Source of the DNA: Clostridium_AD sp050717545
GTDB taxonomy: Bacteria; Bacillota; Clostridia; Clostridiales; Clostridiaceae
NCBI RefSeq assembly: GCF_050717545.1
Contig: NZ_JBOITN010000031.1
Span: 94,528 to 158,527, forward strand
Length of the DNA stretch: 64,000 nucleotides
Direction of reading: 5' to 3'
A model generated the notes under the pieces. That model was not told where the DNA came from. It ran no database searches and was given only the letters and a program-made list of their open reading frames with translations. This document shows, one piece after another, positions 34,476-43,460 of this stretch (positions are counted from its first letter, which is position 1; each line of letters opens with the position of its first letter). The position numbers and the translations under genes were made by a program.

Positions 34476-34967
34476 CTATCTATAATTAGTGAATTGCAAA
34501 GCAATATCAAAATCCTTAGATTTTACAAGTGCCATTACTTGTTGCAATGTGTCAAGGTCCTTGCTGCTTATTCTAAGCTGACTATCCATAATTTGAGCTT
34601 GAACCTTAAGCTTGCTAGATTTAATTTCAGCAATTATAAGTTTCGCTTTTTCTGTAGATATTCCTTTTATAATTTTAGCAGTTTGTCTTGCTGAACCTAG
34701 AGTTGCTTCTTCTTGTTTATCAAGGTCTAATGCCTTGCCGGATATACCTCTTTTAATTAATTTACTTACAAGAACTTCTACAACTGATTTTAATTTAAAA
34801 TCATCATCAGATACAATTTTAATATCTTCTTTTACTAATTTGATCTCAGTAATAGTGTTTTTAAAATCATACCTTTGCTTGATTTCTTTTAATGCTTGGT
34901 TTATTGCATTGTCGACTTCTTGCAAATCTACATCTGATACTATGTCAAACGAATGTGCACTTGCCAT
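34476..34967 (-). CDS. YajQ-family nucleotide-binding protein
   Basis: A 163-residue DUF520 protein (SFDIVSDVDLQEVDNAINQALKEIKQRYDFKNT at the N terminus, then LDLDKQEEATLGSARQTAKIIKGIS). The fold is a pair of ferredoxin-like domains. Some members bind c-di-GMP and act with transcription factors; others were described as binding tRNA or ATP. Which applies here is not visible from the sequence. The ATG follows GAGGAGG. Confidence 0.92.
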   Translation of the reverse strand: MASAHSFDIVSDVDLQEVDNAINQALKEIKQRYDFKNTITEIKLVKEDIKIVSDDDFKLKSVVEVLVSKLIKRGISGKALDLDKQEEATLGSARQTAKIIKGISTEKAKLIIAEIKSSKLKVQAQIMDSQLRISSKDLDTLQQVMALVKSKDFDIALQFTNYR

Positions 34968-35221
34968 AATTAAAAACCTCCTCTGTATCCTATTATTAAT
35001 TAATAGAATTATCTTAATTAATAGTAGGTTAATAATACAAAAATGTCCAGTGGTTAATGAGTAAAGATTGTAATAATAGATAATATAACCTATTTTAATG
35101 AAAAATATATGATTTTTTAATACTATGCAAGGTTTATTTAGAAAAAAACCCCGTTTTTCACTAAGGTATATTGGAAATGGAACGATATATTATTAAACAT
35201 AAAAAACAAAATCATTTCAAT

Positions 35222-35249
35222 ATTGTAGCTGCTCAGGAGATGATTTAAT
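35222..35249 (+). promoter_or_regulatory. Repeated palindromic motif, copy C
   Basis: The most divergent copy (left half ATTGTAGCTGCTC), but the right half CAGGAGATGATTTAAT is identical to copy B. It ends about 20 bases before the first ATG of the LytS-like kinase. The rest of 34968-35268 shows no gene. Confidence 0.5.
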
Positions 35250-35292
35250 GTAGAACAAAAGTGTACATATGTTTAAAAGGAGAAAAAAATCA

Positions 35293-35952
35293 GTGATTGT
35301 AGATAAAAAATATGAAGAAAATAATAAATATAAAAGTAATTTAGATGACATACAAATAGAAAATAAATCTAAGGAAACAGGAATATATATTAATCAACAT
35401 TTTCTATTCAATACTTTAAATAGTATATTGTCACTTTGTAGGGAAAATTCCGAAGAGGCTAGAAAAGTTGTTTTAGAATTAAGTAGCTATTTAAGATTTA
35501 ATTTTAGTGTAACAAATGAAACTGTTTTTTTGCGTGAAGAAATAGAGCATATAAAATCTTATTTATATATTCAAAAGGTTAGATTTGGAACTAGGTTAAA
35601 TATTGATTATGATATTGATAAAAATATAAATTTTCTAATACCTAAAAACTCATTATGTAATTTAATAGACAACGCAGTTAATCATGGTATTTTAAAAAAT
35701 GATTTAGGTGGAACAATAACATTAATGATTAAGAGGGATAAAGAAAAAATAGTAATAAAGATTAAGGATGACGGTGTTGGTATGGCGAAGGAGCAAATTA
35801 AAAATTTACTTAGTAATAATTGTGGTTCTCTTTCAATTTCAAGTGCTAAATATAAAAATTTATATAATAGTAAAATCCAAGTGAGTAGTAACTTACAAAT
35901 TGGAACAAATATCAATTTATATATACCGATTGAGAATATAAAGTTCATTTAG
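35293..35952 (+). CDS. LytS/YesM-like histidine kinase core without sensor domain
   Basis: A short kinase with the His_kinase domain (INQHFLFNTLNSILSLCRENSEEARKVVLELSSYLRFNF; the phospho-His is in NQHFLFNTLN) and a HATPase with the N box LCNLIDNAVNHGI and G box IKDDGVGMA. No transmembrane or extracellular region exists, so the kinase is cytosolic or relies on a partner. The start is GTG, with AAAAGGAG ten bases upstream. An ATG 24 bases earlier would add MFKRRKKS but has no binding site. It is followed 14 bases later by a LytTR regulator. Confidence 0.82.
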   Translation: MIVDKKYEENNKYKSNLDDIQIENKSKETGIYINQHFLFNTLNSILSLCRENSEEARKVVLELSSYLRFNFSVTNETVFLREEIEHIKSYLYIQKVRFGTRLNIDYDIDKNINFLIPKNSLCNLIDNAVNHGILKNDLGGTITLMIKRDKEKIVIKIKDDGVGMAKEQIKNLLSNNCGSLSISSAKYKNLYNSKIQVSSNLQIGTNINLYIPIENIKFI

Positions 35953-35966
35953 GGGGTGGGGTGTAT

Positions 35967-36698
35967 ATGCTAAGAGTGGTCCTAGTTGATGATGAGAAAT
36001 TATCTTTAGACGAATTGAGTTTTATTTTAAGTAAAAACAGCGAAATCGAAATTATAGGTAAGTATGACAGTCCATCAGTCGCTTTAGAATTCATAAAAAA
36101 ATCTAAACCTGAAATTGTTTTTCTAGATATAGAAATGCCTGGAATTGATGGGTTTACTTTGGCGAAAGAGATAAACAATCTTGATTTTAGTGTAAGTATT
36201 GTATTTGCAACAGTATTTGATAAATATGCCATAAATGCTTTTGAAATGAATGTCATTGATTATGTTTTAAAACCATTTTCAGAGAAAAGGCTACAACTTA
36301 CTATGGATAAAATAAATGAAAAATATAATAATAACAATATACTACAAAAGGGAAAAAATACTGAGGGTATGGTAAAATTACCACTTTGGAAAGATGAGTG
36401 CATATACTTAGTACATCCAAAAGATATATTATATTGTACTGTATTAAATAAGGAAGTGTTCGTTTTTACAAGGGATACTACTTTTACAACTCATGACACA
36501 TTAAATCAATTAGGGAATAGACTTATTAATCAGAATTTTTTTAGAAGCCATAAAAGCTATTTAGTTAATTTAGATAGAATTTATAAAATAGTTCCGTGGT
36601 TTAATAGCACTTTTATATTACAAATAGAAGGGCTAAAAGAGGAAGTACCTGTAAGTAGACATTATGTTAAGGATTTTAGAAAATTACTTAATATGTGA
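35967..36698 (+). CDS. LytTR-family response regulator
   Basis: Receiver domain (about 1-120) with acidic pocket VLVDDEKLS, phospho-Asp in EIVFLDIEMPGIDG, and the conserved lysine in YVLKPFSEKRL. The C-terminal LytTR DNA-binding domain is seen in DILYCTVLNKEVFVFTRDTTFTTHDTLNQLG and FFRSHKSYLVNLDRIYKIVPW. LytTR regulators commonly control cell envelope or peptide-signalling genes. The start ATG follows AGGGGGTGGGG. Operon with the LytS-like kinase; the motif upstream of the pair may be the regulator's own site or that of another factor. Confidence 0.9.
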   Translation: MLRVVLVDDEKLSLDELSFILSKNSEIEIIGKYDSPSVALEFIKKSKPEIVFLDIEMPGIDGFTLAKEINNLDFSVSIVFATVFDKYAINAFEMNVIDYVLKPFSEKRLQLTMDKINEKYNNNNILQKGKNTEGMVKLPLWKDECIYLVHPKDILYCTVLNKEVFVFTRDTTFTTHDTLNQLGNRLINQNFFRSHKSYLVNLDRIYKIVPWFNSTFILQIEGLKEEVPVSRHYVKDFRKLLNM

Positions 36699-36705
36699 AT
36701 TTGAT

Positions 36706-36749
36706 CATCTTCAAAAATAACTAATGTTGAATGGTTATTTTTGAAGATG
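36706..36749 (+). terminator. 16-bp perfect hairpin after the LytTR gene
   Basis: CATCTTCAAAAATAAC and its complement with a 12-base loop. No T-run follows, so readthrough into the CheY-like gene is possible. Confidence 0.6.
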
Positions 36750-36786
36750 CCTAAAAGCATTATCATAAGAAAAAGCGAGGCAATAA

Positions 36787-37167
36787 ATGAATAAAATACT
36801 AATAGTAGATGATGAAGTTAATAATAGGATATTGCTCGAGGAAATACTTGAGGAATTCAAAGAAAAAGGTGTGGAAATACTTCTGGCAAGTGATGGGAAA
36901 AAGGCTTTAGATATAATTAAAACTCAAATGCCTGACTTAGTATTTTTAGATATCATGATGCCTATGATAAATGGGTATGAGGTATGTAACATAGTAAAAA
37001 AAGAATTAAAACTGCTTGGTGTATATATAGTACTTTTAACAGCCAGGGGGCAAGCAGAAGATAAAGAGAGAGGTTTTGAAGTTTCGTGTGATAAATACAT
37101 TACCAAACCTTTTTGTTTTAATGAAGTTTTAGCAATAGCTGAAAATGTATTGGGATTGAAAATCTAG
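36787..37167 (+). CDS. Single-domain CheY-like response regulator
   Basis: A 126-residue receiver with no output domain. Acidic pocket LIVDDEVNN, phospho-Asp in LVFLDIMMPMINGYEV, Thr in LLTARGQ, Lys in YITKPFCFNEV. It may relay phosphate between kinases and other regulators or bind a target directly. It lies after the LytS/LytTR pair, separated by a hairpin; a shared pathway is only suggested. The ATG follows AGCGAGG. Confidence 0.85.
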   Translation: MNKILIVDDEVNNRILLEEILEEFKEKGVEILLASDGKKALDIIKTQMPDLVFLDIMMPMINGYEVCNIVKKELKLLGVYIVLLTARGQAEDKERGFEVSCDKYITKPFCFNEVLAIAENVLGLKI

Positions 37168-37356
37168 TAAATAAAAGGACAACTATGTTTTAAATATTAT
37201 AAAATTGACTAAAATAGATAATGATAAGATTTTTGATCTTGGGAAAAAAAAATTACCATTTAAAACTAATATAAAGTTCGTTTCATATTGCTACAAATAT
37301 TTTAAAATAATGTTATACTATTGTAAGAAATTATTACGGATGAGAGGAAGAAGTAT

Positions 37357-39522
37357 ATGTTGCGTGAAGCACAAGAAAAGTTAAAGAAGTATTATGGATA
37401 TGATGATTTTAGAAAAGGACAAGAAAATGTAATAGAGAGTATTATAAGTGGAAATGATACTTTTGCTGTAATGCCTACGGGTGCTGGAAAATCTGTGTGC
37501 TATCAGATACCTGCGCTAATGCTCGAAGGGGTAACACTTGTAATATCACCGCTTATATCACTTATGAAGGATCAAGTAGATACATTAAATAGTATAGGAA
37601 TAGCTGCAACATATATAAACAGCTCACTTAGTATTAATGAAGTTAATGATAGAATAGATAAAGTGGCGTCTGGCGAGTTTAAGCTTCTTTATGTTGCCCC
37701 AGAAAGGCTAGAATCAGACTTTTTTTGTAATATGCTAAATAGATTAACAATATCGCTTTTAGCAGTGGACGAAGCTCATTGTGTATCTCAATGGGGACAT
37801 GATTTTAGACCTAGTTATGCTGCAATATCTACTTTAATAGATAAATTACATGAAAGACCGATTATAGCAGCATTTACAGCTACGGCAACTCAAGAAGTAA
37901 GAACTGACGTTATAAAGCTGTTAAAATTAAGAGAGCCGGATGTTTATGTAACTGGTTTTAATAGAGAAAATTTAAACTTTGCTGTTATTCGTGGAGAAAA
38001 CAAAAGAGATTTTGTTTTGAAATATATTCAAGATAATAAAGATAAAGTAGGGATAATTTATACAGCTACAAGAAAAGAAACAAACAATCTTTACGAACTT
38101 CTACATAAAAAAGGATACAATGTTGGTAGATACCATGCGGGACTTAATGATGATGCGCGAAAACAAAATCAGGAAAAGTTTTTGTATGATGATATAAATA
38201 TTATTATAGCTACAAATGCCTTTGGAATGGGTATAGATAAATCAAATGTTAGATATGTAATTCATTATAATTTAACCAAAAGTATGGAAGCATATTATCA
38301 AGAGGCAGGACGTGCAGGCCGTGATGGTGAGCCTAGTGAATGTATATTGTTATTTTCAGCGGCAGACGTTTTGCTTCAAAAGTTTTTCATTGAGCAAACT
38401 GGCACCAATTCGCAAAGAAAGGTAAATGAATATAAAAAGCTTCAGGCTATGGTTGATTACGCGCATACAACTAGATGTCTGCGACAATTTATTCTACAAT
38501 ATTTTGGCGAAGAGAATGTTGTAGATAAGTGTGACAATTGCAGCAGCTGCAATGATGATAGTGAACTTGTAGATATAACTATTGAAGCGCAAAAGATATT
38601 TTCTTGTATCTTTAGGATGAAGGAGAGATATGGTACGTCTTTAATTGCGGACGTGCTTAGGGGATCTAAAAATAAAAAAGTTTTGGAGCTTGGATTTGAT
38701 AAGTTATCAACATATGGAATAATAAAACAATATACTGTTAAAGAAATAAGAGACCTTATAAACGTGCTTACAGCAGAAGAATATTTGTCACTAGCAGATG
38801 GCCAATTTCCAGTTGTCCATTTGAAAGAGAAAGCTGTTGCAGTGCTCAAAAACCAAGAAAAAGTATATCAAAAAATTGAGAAAAAGAAAGCTAAGGTTGT
38901 TCGAGATACTGGATTGTTTGAAATACTTAGAGAGCTTAGAAAAGAAATCTCTGAGAGAGAAAAAGTTCCGCCATATATTGTGTTTGCAGATAGCGCATTA
39001 AGAGAGATGAGTGAATATTTCCCGGTGAATGAGAAAGAGATGCTTAATATCAAAGGAGTTGGGGAATCTAAGCTTAAAAAGTATGGAGAGGAATTCATAT
39101 CAGTTATAAAAAAATATATGCAAGAAAACAATATAGAAGTTAAGGATGAAATACTATATAATAAAGATGATGGTAAAATGGAAGTTGCAGTCGCGCAAGA
39201 TTCTAAAAATGGGGATAAGGTGCCTAGCTATGTTATTACTTATAATATGTATAAAGAAGGTAAAAGCATAGCAGAAATAATTAACGAGAGAAAACTTAAA
39301 AGTCTCACAGTACAAGAACATATATTTAAATGCGCTGCGGAGGGTTTTGATGTTAATTTAGATGATTTTATTCCAAAACATCATGAAGCACTTATTATTG
39401 AGGTTATAGAAAAAATTGGAGCAACAAAACTTAAACCTATTAAAGAAGCGTTACCAGAAGAAATAGATTATCTAGCAATAAAAGCAACAATCTTTAAATA
39501 TGCAAATAACAAGATTTCTTAG
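37357..39522 (+). CDS. recQ: RecQ-family DNA helicase
   Basis: A 3'-5' SF2 helicase for recombination and fork repair. Walker A MPTGAGKSVCYQIPA is at about 39-53, DEAH in AVDEAHCVSQWGHDFRP (aromatic-rich loop), motif VI YQEAGRAGRDGEPSEC. A RecQ zinc site follows (CLRQFILQYFGE...CDNCSSC). Then an HRDC domain (about 520-590), and a C-terminal helix-turn-helix domain (TYNMYKEGKSIAEIINERKLKSLTVQEHIF) as in longer Firmicute RecQs. Length 721 residues. It is 15 bases upstream of a DEAD-box-like gene and probably cotranscribed. Confidence 0.95.
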   Translation: MLREAQEKLKKYYGYDDFRKGQENVIESIISGNDTFAVMPTGAGKSVCYQIPALMLEGVTLVISPLISLMKDQVDTLNSIGIAATYINSSLSINEVNDRIDKVASGEFKLLYVAPERLESDFFCNMLNRLTISLLAVDEAHCVSQWGHDFRPSYAAISTLIDKLHERPIIAAFTATATQEVRTDVIKLLKLREPDVYVTGFNRENLNFAVIRGENKRDFVLKYIQDNKDKVGIIYTATRKETNNLYELLHKKGYNVGRYHAGLNDDARKQNQEKFLYDDINIIIATNAFGMGIDKSNVRYVIHYNLTKSMEAYYQEAGRAGRDGEPSECILLFSAADVLLQKFFIEQTGTNSQRKVNEYKKLQAMVDYAHTTRCLRQFILQYFGEENVVDKCDNCSSCNDDSELVDITIEAQKIFSCIFRMKERYGTSLIADVLRGSKNKKVLELGFDKLSTYGIIKQYTVKEIRDLINVLTAEEYLSLADGQFPVVHLKEKAVAVLKNQEKVYQKIEKKKAKVVRDTGLFEILRELRKEISEREKVPPYIVFADSALREMSEYFPVNEKEMLNIKGVGESKLKKYGEEFISVIKKYMQENNIEVKDEILYNKDDGKMEVAVAQDSKNGDKVPSYVITYNMYKEGKSIAEIINERKLKSLTVQEHIFKCAAEGFDVNLDDFIPKHHEALIIEVIEKIGATKLKPIKEALPEEIDYLAIKATIFKYANNKIS

Positions 39523-39537
39523 AAAAAAGGAGAACAT

Positions 39538-40722
39538 ATGAATAAATTATTTAATGAACTAGGATTACAAGAAAACCTTATAGAAGGTCTTCTTAAACAA
39601 GGAATTGAGTGCCCTACAGAAATTCAAGTAAAAGCTATACCAATGGGACTTGCGGGCTCAGACATTATAGGAGAATCAGAAACCGGTACAGGCAAAACGT
39701 TAGCTTATCTACTACCTATATTTCAAAAAATAGACGTAACATCTAAGGATGTTCAAGCAATCATACTTGCGCCTACTCATGAACTTGCTATGCAAATACA
39801 TAAGCAGATAGAATTATTATCAGAGAACTCCGGTAGCAACGTAAAGTCTACTAGCATAATAGGTAATGTTAATATTAAAAGGCAACTCGAGTCACTTAAG
39901 GAAAAACCACATATAGTAGTAGGATCTGTAGGAAGGATTTTAGAACTTATTACTATGAAGAAACTAAAATCACATGGTGTAAAAACTATAGTAATAGATG
40001 AAGGCGACAGAATGATTGATGAGGATAACATAGAGGGAGTAAAGGCAATAATAAAAACTACTCTTCGTGATAGACAAATTATGATATTTTCAGCTACGAT
40101 TTCACTTAATGTTGTAGAAACTGCTAAAACTTTGATGAAGGACCCAGAAATTATTAAAGCTTTAGATAAAAGCGTTATTAACCCTAATATAGAACACATC
40201 TATTTTGTAACTGAGCAAAGAGATAAACTTGTTCTCCTTAGAAAACTTATAAGTGCTACTCAGCCAGAAAAAGCGATAATATTCATAAACAGAAGTGATG
40301 AGGTAGAAATTACAACTTCAAAACTTAGTTATCATGGACTCAAGGTAGAGGGTATTCATGGGACATCTGATAAAGTTAATAGAAAAAAAGCTATGGAAGA
40401 TTTTAATGTTGGTAAAATTCAACTTTTAGTTGCTTCAGATTTAGCAGCTAGAGGGCTTGATATAGCAGGAGTAACACATATATTTAACCTAGATATACCA
40501 GAAAATTCTAAGGATTATTTACATAGAGTTGGTAGAACAGCAAGAATGGGTAGACGAGGCCTTGCTTTATCTATAGCAGTAGAGAGAGAACTCGATCTTA
40601 TTAAAAGTTATGAAAGAGATTTTAATATAGAAATATTACAAATGGATATTGCAAGAGGAATGATTTCGCCACACAAAGATATACCACCATTTGAAAAAAG
40701 AAAAGCAAACAAGGAAAAATAA
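39538..40722 (+). CDS. DEAD-box-like RNA helicase with DEGD motif II
   Basis: An SF2 RNA helicase of 394 residues. Q motif FNELGLQENLIEGLLKQGIECPTEIQVKAIP, motif I SETGTGKT, Ib-like GSVGRILEL, motif III FSATI, motif V ASDLAARGLDIAGV, motif VI HRVGRTARMGRRG are all intact. Motif II reads VIDEGDRM, DEGD where DEAD is usual. The DE catalytic pair is kept, so ATP hydrolysis is likely retained. There is no long C-terminal RNA-binding tail. ATG after AAAAAGGAG. Likely role in RNA remodelling or ribosome assembly. Confidence 0.9.
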   Translation: MNKLFNELGLQENLIEGLLKQGIECPTEIQVKAIPMGLAGSDIIGESETGTGKTLAYLLPIFQKIDVTSKDVQAIILAPTHELAMQIHKQIELLSENSGSNVKSTSIIGNVNIKRQLESLKEKPHIVVGSVGRILELITMKKLKSHGVKTIVIDEGDRMIDEDNIEGVKAIIKTTLRDRQIMIFSATISLNVVETAKTLMKDPEIIKALDKSVINPNIEHIYFVTEQRDKLVLLRKLISATQPEKAIIFINRSDEVEITTSKLSYHGLKVEGIHGTSDKVNRKKAMEDFNVGKIQLLVASDLAARGLDIAGVTHIFNLDIPENSKDYLHRVGRTARMGRRGLALSIAVERELDLIKSYERDFNIEILQMDIARGMISPHKDIPPFEKRKANKEK

Positions 40723-40817
40723 ATTACATTAGCCTAGCTACATTCAGTATGGTATAATGGATGAGTGGTTTCCGCTAGATGAAATCACTTAATATATACA
40801 GGTTTAAAATTGTAATA

Positions 40818-40857
40818 GAGGTATTAAAATTATATGGAGGTATTTAAAATTATATGA
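40818..40857 (+). promoter_or_regulatory. Tandemly duplicated start region with a 7-codon upstream ORF
   Basis: GAGGTATTAAAATTATATG (40818-40836) is followed directly by GAGGTATTTAAAATTATATG (40837-40856). The first ATG opens a short frame MEVFKII ending in TGA, which overlaps the start codon of the ABC-F gene (ATGA). The binding site of each copy is 12-13 bases from its ATG, longer than usual. Translational coupling from the small ORF is plausible. Confidence 0.5.
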
Positions 40858-42470
40858 TAAGTTCAAACAATGTAAGTTTAAGATATGGAGCTCGAAAATT
40901 ATTTGATAATGTTAATATAAAGTTTATGCCCGGTAATTGTTATGGATTAATTGGCGCAAATGGTGCTGGTAAATCAACATTTCTTAAAATATTATCAGGT
41001 GAAATTGAACCAAACAATGGAGACGTTTTTATAACTCCAGGAGAAAGACTTGCAGTACTTAAGCAAGATCATTTTGAATTTGATGAACATCAAGTTCTTG
41101 AAACAGTAATGATGGGTCATATAAGACTGTTTGAAATAATGAAAGAAAAAGATGAATTATACGCAAAAGCAGATTTTACAGATGCAGATGGAATGAGAAC
41201 TTCAGTACTAGAGGGTGAGTTTGCAGAACTTAATGGTTGGGAAGCGGAATCAGAAGCTTCCACACTGCTCATGGGCCTTAGAATAAATGAAGAGCTTCAA
41301 AACAAAAAAATGAAGGAATTAACAGGATCTGAAAAAGTGAAGGTTCTTCTTGCTCAAACTTTATTTGGAAAACCTGACATCTTGTTACTAGATGAACCTA
41401 CAAACAACTTGGATATAAAATCTAAAAATTGGCTTGAAAGTTTCTTGCTCAATTTTGAGTCGACTGTTATAGTTGTTTCCCATGATAGACATTTTTTAAA
41501 TAAAATATGTACTCATGTTGCAGATATAGATTTTAGTAAAATTCAACTGTTTGTTGGAAATTATGATTTTTGGTATGAGTCTAGTCAGCTGGCCCTTCAA
41601 ATGGCTAAGGATCAAAATAAGAAAAAAGAAGAGAAAATTGCTGAACTTCAAAACTTTATCGCTAGATTTAGCTCTAATGCTTCAAAAGCAAAACAGGCTA
41701 CTTCTCGTAAAAAGCAATTAGATAAATTGACTTTAGATGATATAAAACCTTCTTCTCGTAAATATCCATTTGTCGGATTTAAGCCAGAAAGAGAAGCTGG
41801 AAATGATTTGTTGACAGTTCAAAACTTAAATAAAACTATTGATGGAGTGAAAATTATTGATGATTTAACATTTATAGTTACTAAGGGAGATAAGATTGCT
41901 TTCACAGGTGCAAATGAAATTGCTAAAACCACATTGTTTAAAATAGTAATGGGTGAAATGGAGCCAGATAGCGGTGACGTTAAATGGGGAGTTACTACTT
42001 CCAAAGCTTACCTTCCAAAAGATAACACAGATTATTTTTACGGTGTGGATTGTAGCTTAGTTGATTGGCTTCGTCAATATTCAGATGACAAGGCTGAAAG
42101 CTTCATTAGAGGTTTTTTAGGCAGAATGCTTTTCTCAGGAGAAGAAGCTCTTAAAAAAGCTAGCGTATTGTCTGGTGGAGAAAAAGTTAGATGTATGCTT
42201 TCTAAAATGATGCTTAGCAATGCTAACGTATTAATTTTTGATGAGCCTACTAATCATTTAGATTTAGAGTCTATTACAGCTTTAAACAATGGGTTAACTA
42301 GCTATACAGGAACAATGTTATTAACATCTCATGACTCTCAGCTAATTGCGACAGTTGCAAATAGAATAATAGAAATTACACCTAAGGGTATAATGGATAA
42401 ACAAATGGGTTATGAAGAATTTATAGAAAATGAAGAAATTCAAAAAGAATTAGATCTTATGTATAAATAA
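40854..42470 (+). CDS. ABC-F family ATPase, YkpA/YbiT-like
   Basis: A soluble twin-ATPase of 538 residues, likely acting on the ribosome. The opening MISSNNVSLRYGARKLFDNVNIKFMPGNCYGLIGANGAGKST is typical of the YkpA/YbiT branch. Two deviations are visible: the first signature is LTGSEKVK rather than LSGGxKVK, and the second P-loop is GANEIAKTT, with Ala for the second Gly. The second signature LSGGEKVR and both Walker B motifs (LLLDEPTNNLD, LIFDEPTNHLD) are intact. The linker has FSSNASKAKQATSRKKQLDKL. Start overlaps the tiny upstream ORF. Confidence 0.88.
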   Translation: MISSNNVSLRYGARKLFDNVNIKFMPGNCYGLIGANGAGKSTFLKILSGEIEPNNGDVFITPGERLAVLKQDHFEFDEHQVLETVMMGHIRLFEIMKEKDELYAKADFTDADGMRTSVLEGEFAELNGWEAESEASTLLMGLRINEELQNKKMKELTGSEKVKVLLAQTLFGKPDILLLDEPTNNLDIKSKNWLESFLLNFESTVIVVSHDRHFLNKICTHVADIDFSKIQLFVGNYDFWYESSQLALQMAKDQNKKKEEKIAELQNFIARFSSNASKAKQATSRKKQLDKLTLDDIKPSSRKYPFVGFKPEREAGNDLLTVQNLNKTIDGVKIIDDLTFIVTKGDKIAFTGANEIAKTTLFKIVMGEMEPDSGDVKWGVTTSKAYLPKDNTDYFYGVDCSLVDWLRQYSDDKAESFIRGFLGRMLFSGEEALKKASVLSGGEKVRCMLSKMMLSNANVLIFDEPTNHLDLESITALNNGLTSYTGTMLLTSHDSQLIATVANRIIEITPKGIMDKQMGYEEFIENEEIQKELDLMYK

Positions 42471-42474
42471 AAAC

Positions 42475-42509
42475 GAGGTGCCTCTAATAATACTATTAGA
42501 AGCGCCTCA
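42475..42509. terminator. Bidirectional terminator after the YkpA-like gene
   Basis: GAGGTGCCTCTAATA with TATTAGAAGCGCCTC (one mismatch and one G-U) between convergent genes. Confidence 0.75.
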
Positions 42510-42521
42510 TTTATTAATTAA

Positions 42522-42722
42522 CTAAAATAAGCCAAAGCCGCCTCCGCAGCCACGCCCACGTCCACCAATACCACCAACACCTAATAGTAATAAAAGTATC
42601 AAGATACCACTTCCGCCTCCAAAACCGCCTCCAAAGCCGCCTCCACAGTTATTATTACCACAACCGCAAGTGGGTTTACAGACAGGTTCACAACAACAAC
42701 AATCTTTATGTCTATGACTCAT
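42522..42722 (-). CDS. Small Cys- and Gly-rich protein, possible spore or surface protein
   Basis: A 66-residue protein with three parts: a Cys/His-rich head (MSHRHKDCCCCEPVCKPTCGCGNNNC), a GGGF repeat linker, and a hydrophobic stretch ILILLLLLGVGGIGG with a glycine-rich tail. Layout resembles YjcZ-like and spore-coat small proteins (short, Gly-rich, one hydrophobic helix), but no family is certain. Nine cysteines suggest cross-linking or metal binding. The start ATG follows AAGGAGG. Confidence 0.6.
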   Translation of the reverse strand: MSHRHKDCCCCEPVCKPTCGCGNNNCGGGFGGGFGGGSGILILLLLLGVGGIGGRGRGCGGGFGLF

Positions 42723-43048
42723 ATAAATAACCTCCTTATTTTATAAGCAAAAATTTATAATTATACTAAAGTAATTTAGAAAGCTACTTTAGCACGAAAT
42801 TATATATCTTTGCTTAAGTAGAGGAGACGGATTGATATAAGAATGCAATAACTAAGGAAATATTGCATTTTATAAAGAATAAGCTCAATTAAGTAGTATC
42901 TGTAGTATAATATATTCGGTGTTATATTAAGTGTGAATATTAAATCGTAAGTTTTATGATATAATATTAAAAAATATATTTAAAAACTTAAGTTTAATAA
43001 TTATAAAAGTCATATATATTAAATGTAATGGTGAGGGAGGTAGTGCAA
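42723..43048. other. Intergenic region with two hairpins
   Basis: No ORF. CTAAAGTA/TACTTTAG (42766-42792) lies in the leader of the minus-strand Cys/Gly gene. AATGCAATA/TATTGCATT (42842-42869) is a 9-bp hairpin followed by TTATAAAG. Both could be regulatory or terminator stems. Confidence 0.4.
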
Positions 43049-43210
43049 ATGTATGATGCACTTGTTAAACTGGTTAGCACAGTTGGCTTCCCTATAGGTG
43101 TGAGTATATTTCTGCTGGTTAAATTTGAAAAGAAAATTGAAGAGCTCAATAAATCTATTTCTTATTTAGCAACGGTTTTATCCACTGTTATAGGAAAATA
43201 TGAAAAATAA
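43049..43210 (+). CDS. YvrJ-family small membrane protein
   Basis: A 53-residue protein: one membrane helix (LVSTVGFPIGVSIFLLVKF) then an amphipathic segment EKKIEELNKSISYLATVL. This is the YvrJ family pattern. In Bacillus the name-giving gene lies by the SigO locus, but the function is unknown. The start is the ATG after GGGAGGTAG; an upstream GTG overlaps that binding site. Confidence 0.75.
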   Translation: MYDALVKLVSTVGFPIGVSIFLLVKFEKKIEELNKSISYLATVLSTVIGKYEK

Positions 43211-43460
43211 GGGTACCAATTTGGTATCCTTATCTTTTTATAGGAATAATTATAGAAAAAGAATAGTTTCATTAGGATAAATCAGTATAATTATGTATTT
43301 AATAACAAAAAATAGTAATCTATTGAATTTTGTGGTATGATGAGATACATAATAAAAGAACAAAAAAATTTATAAATAAAGGATTTTATGATATTATATA
43401 TAATAAAAATCATAAAAAACGTAAGAAACATAAAAAATATTATAATCGGGGGGAAATGAC

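Noticed and set aside
35222..35272. The 28-base motif as a ribosome binding site with a two- or three-codon ORF
   Set aside because: AGGAG followed by ATG occurs in the motif, but the spacing is too short in copies A, B and D, and the tiny frames (ATG ATT TAA) are not plausible genes. The palindromic reading explains the conservation better.
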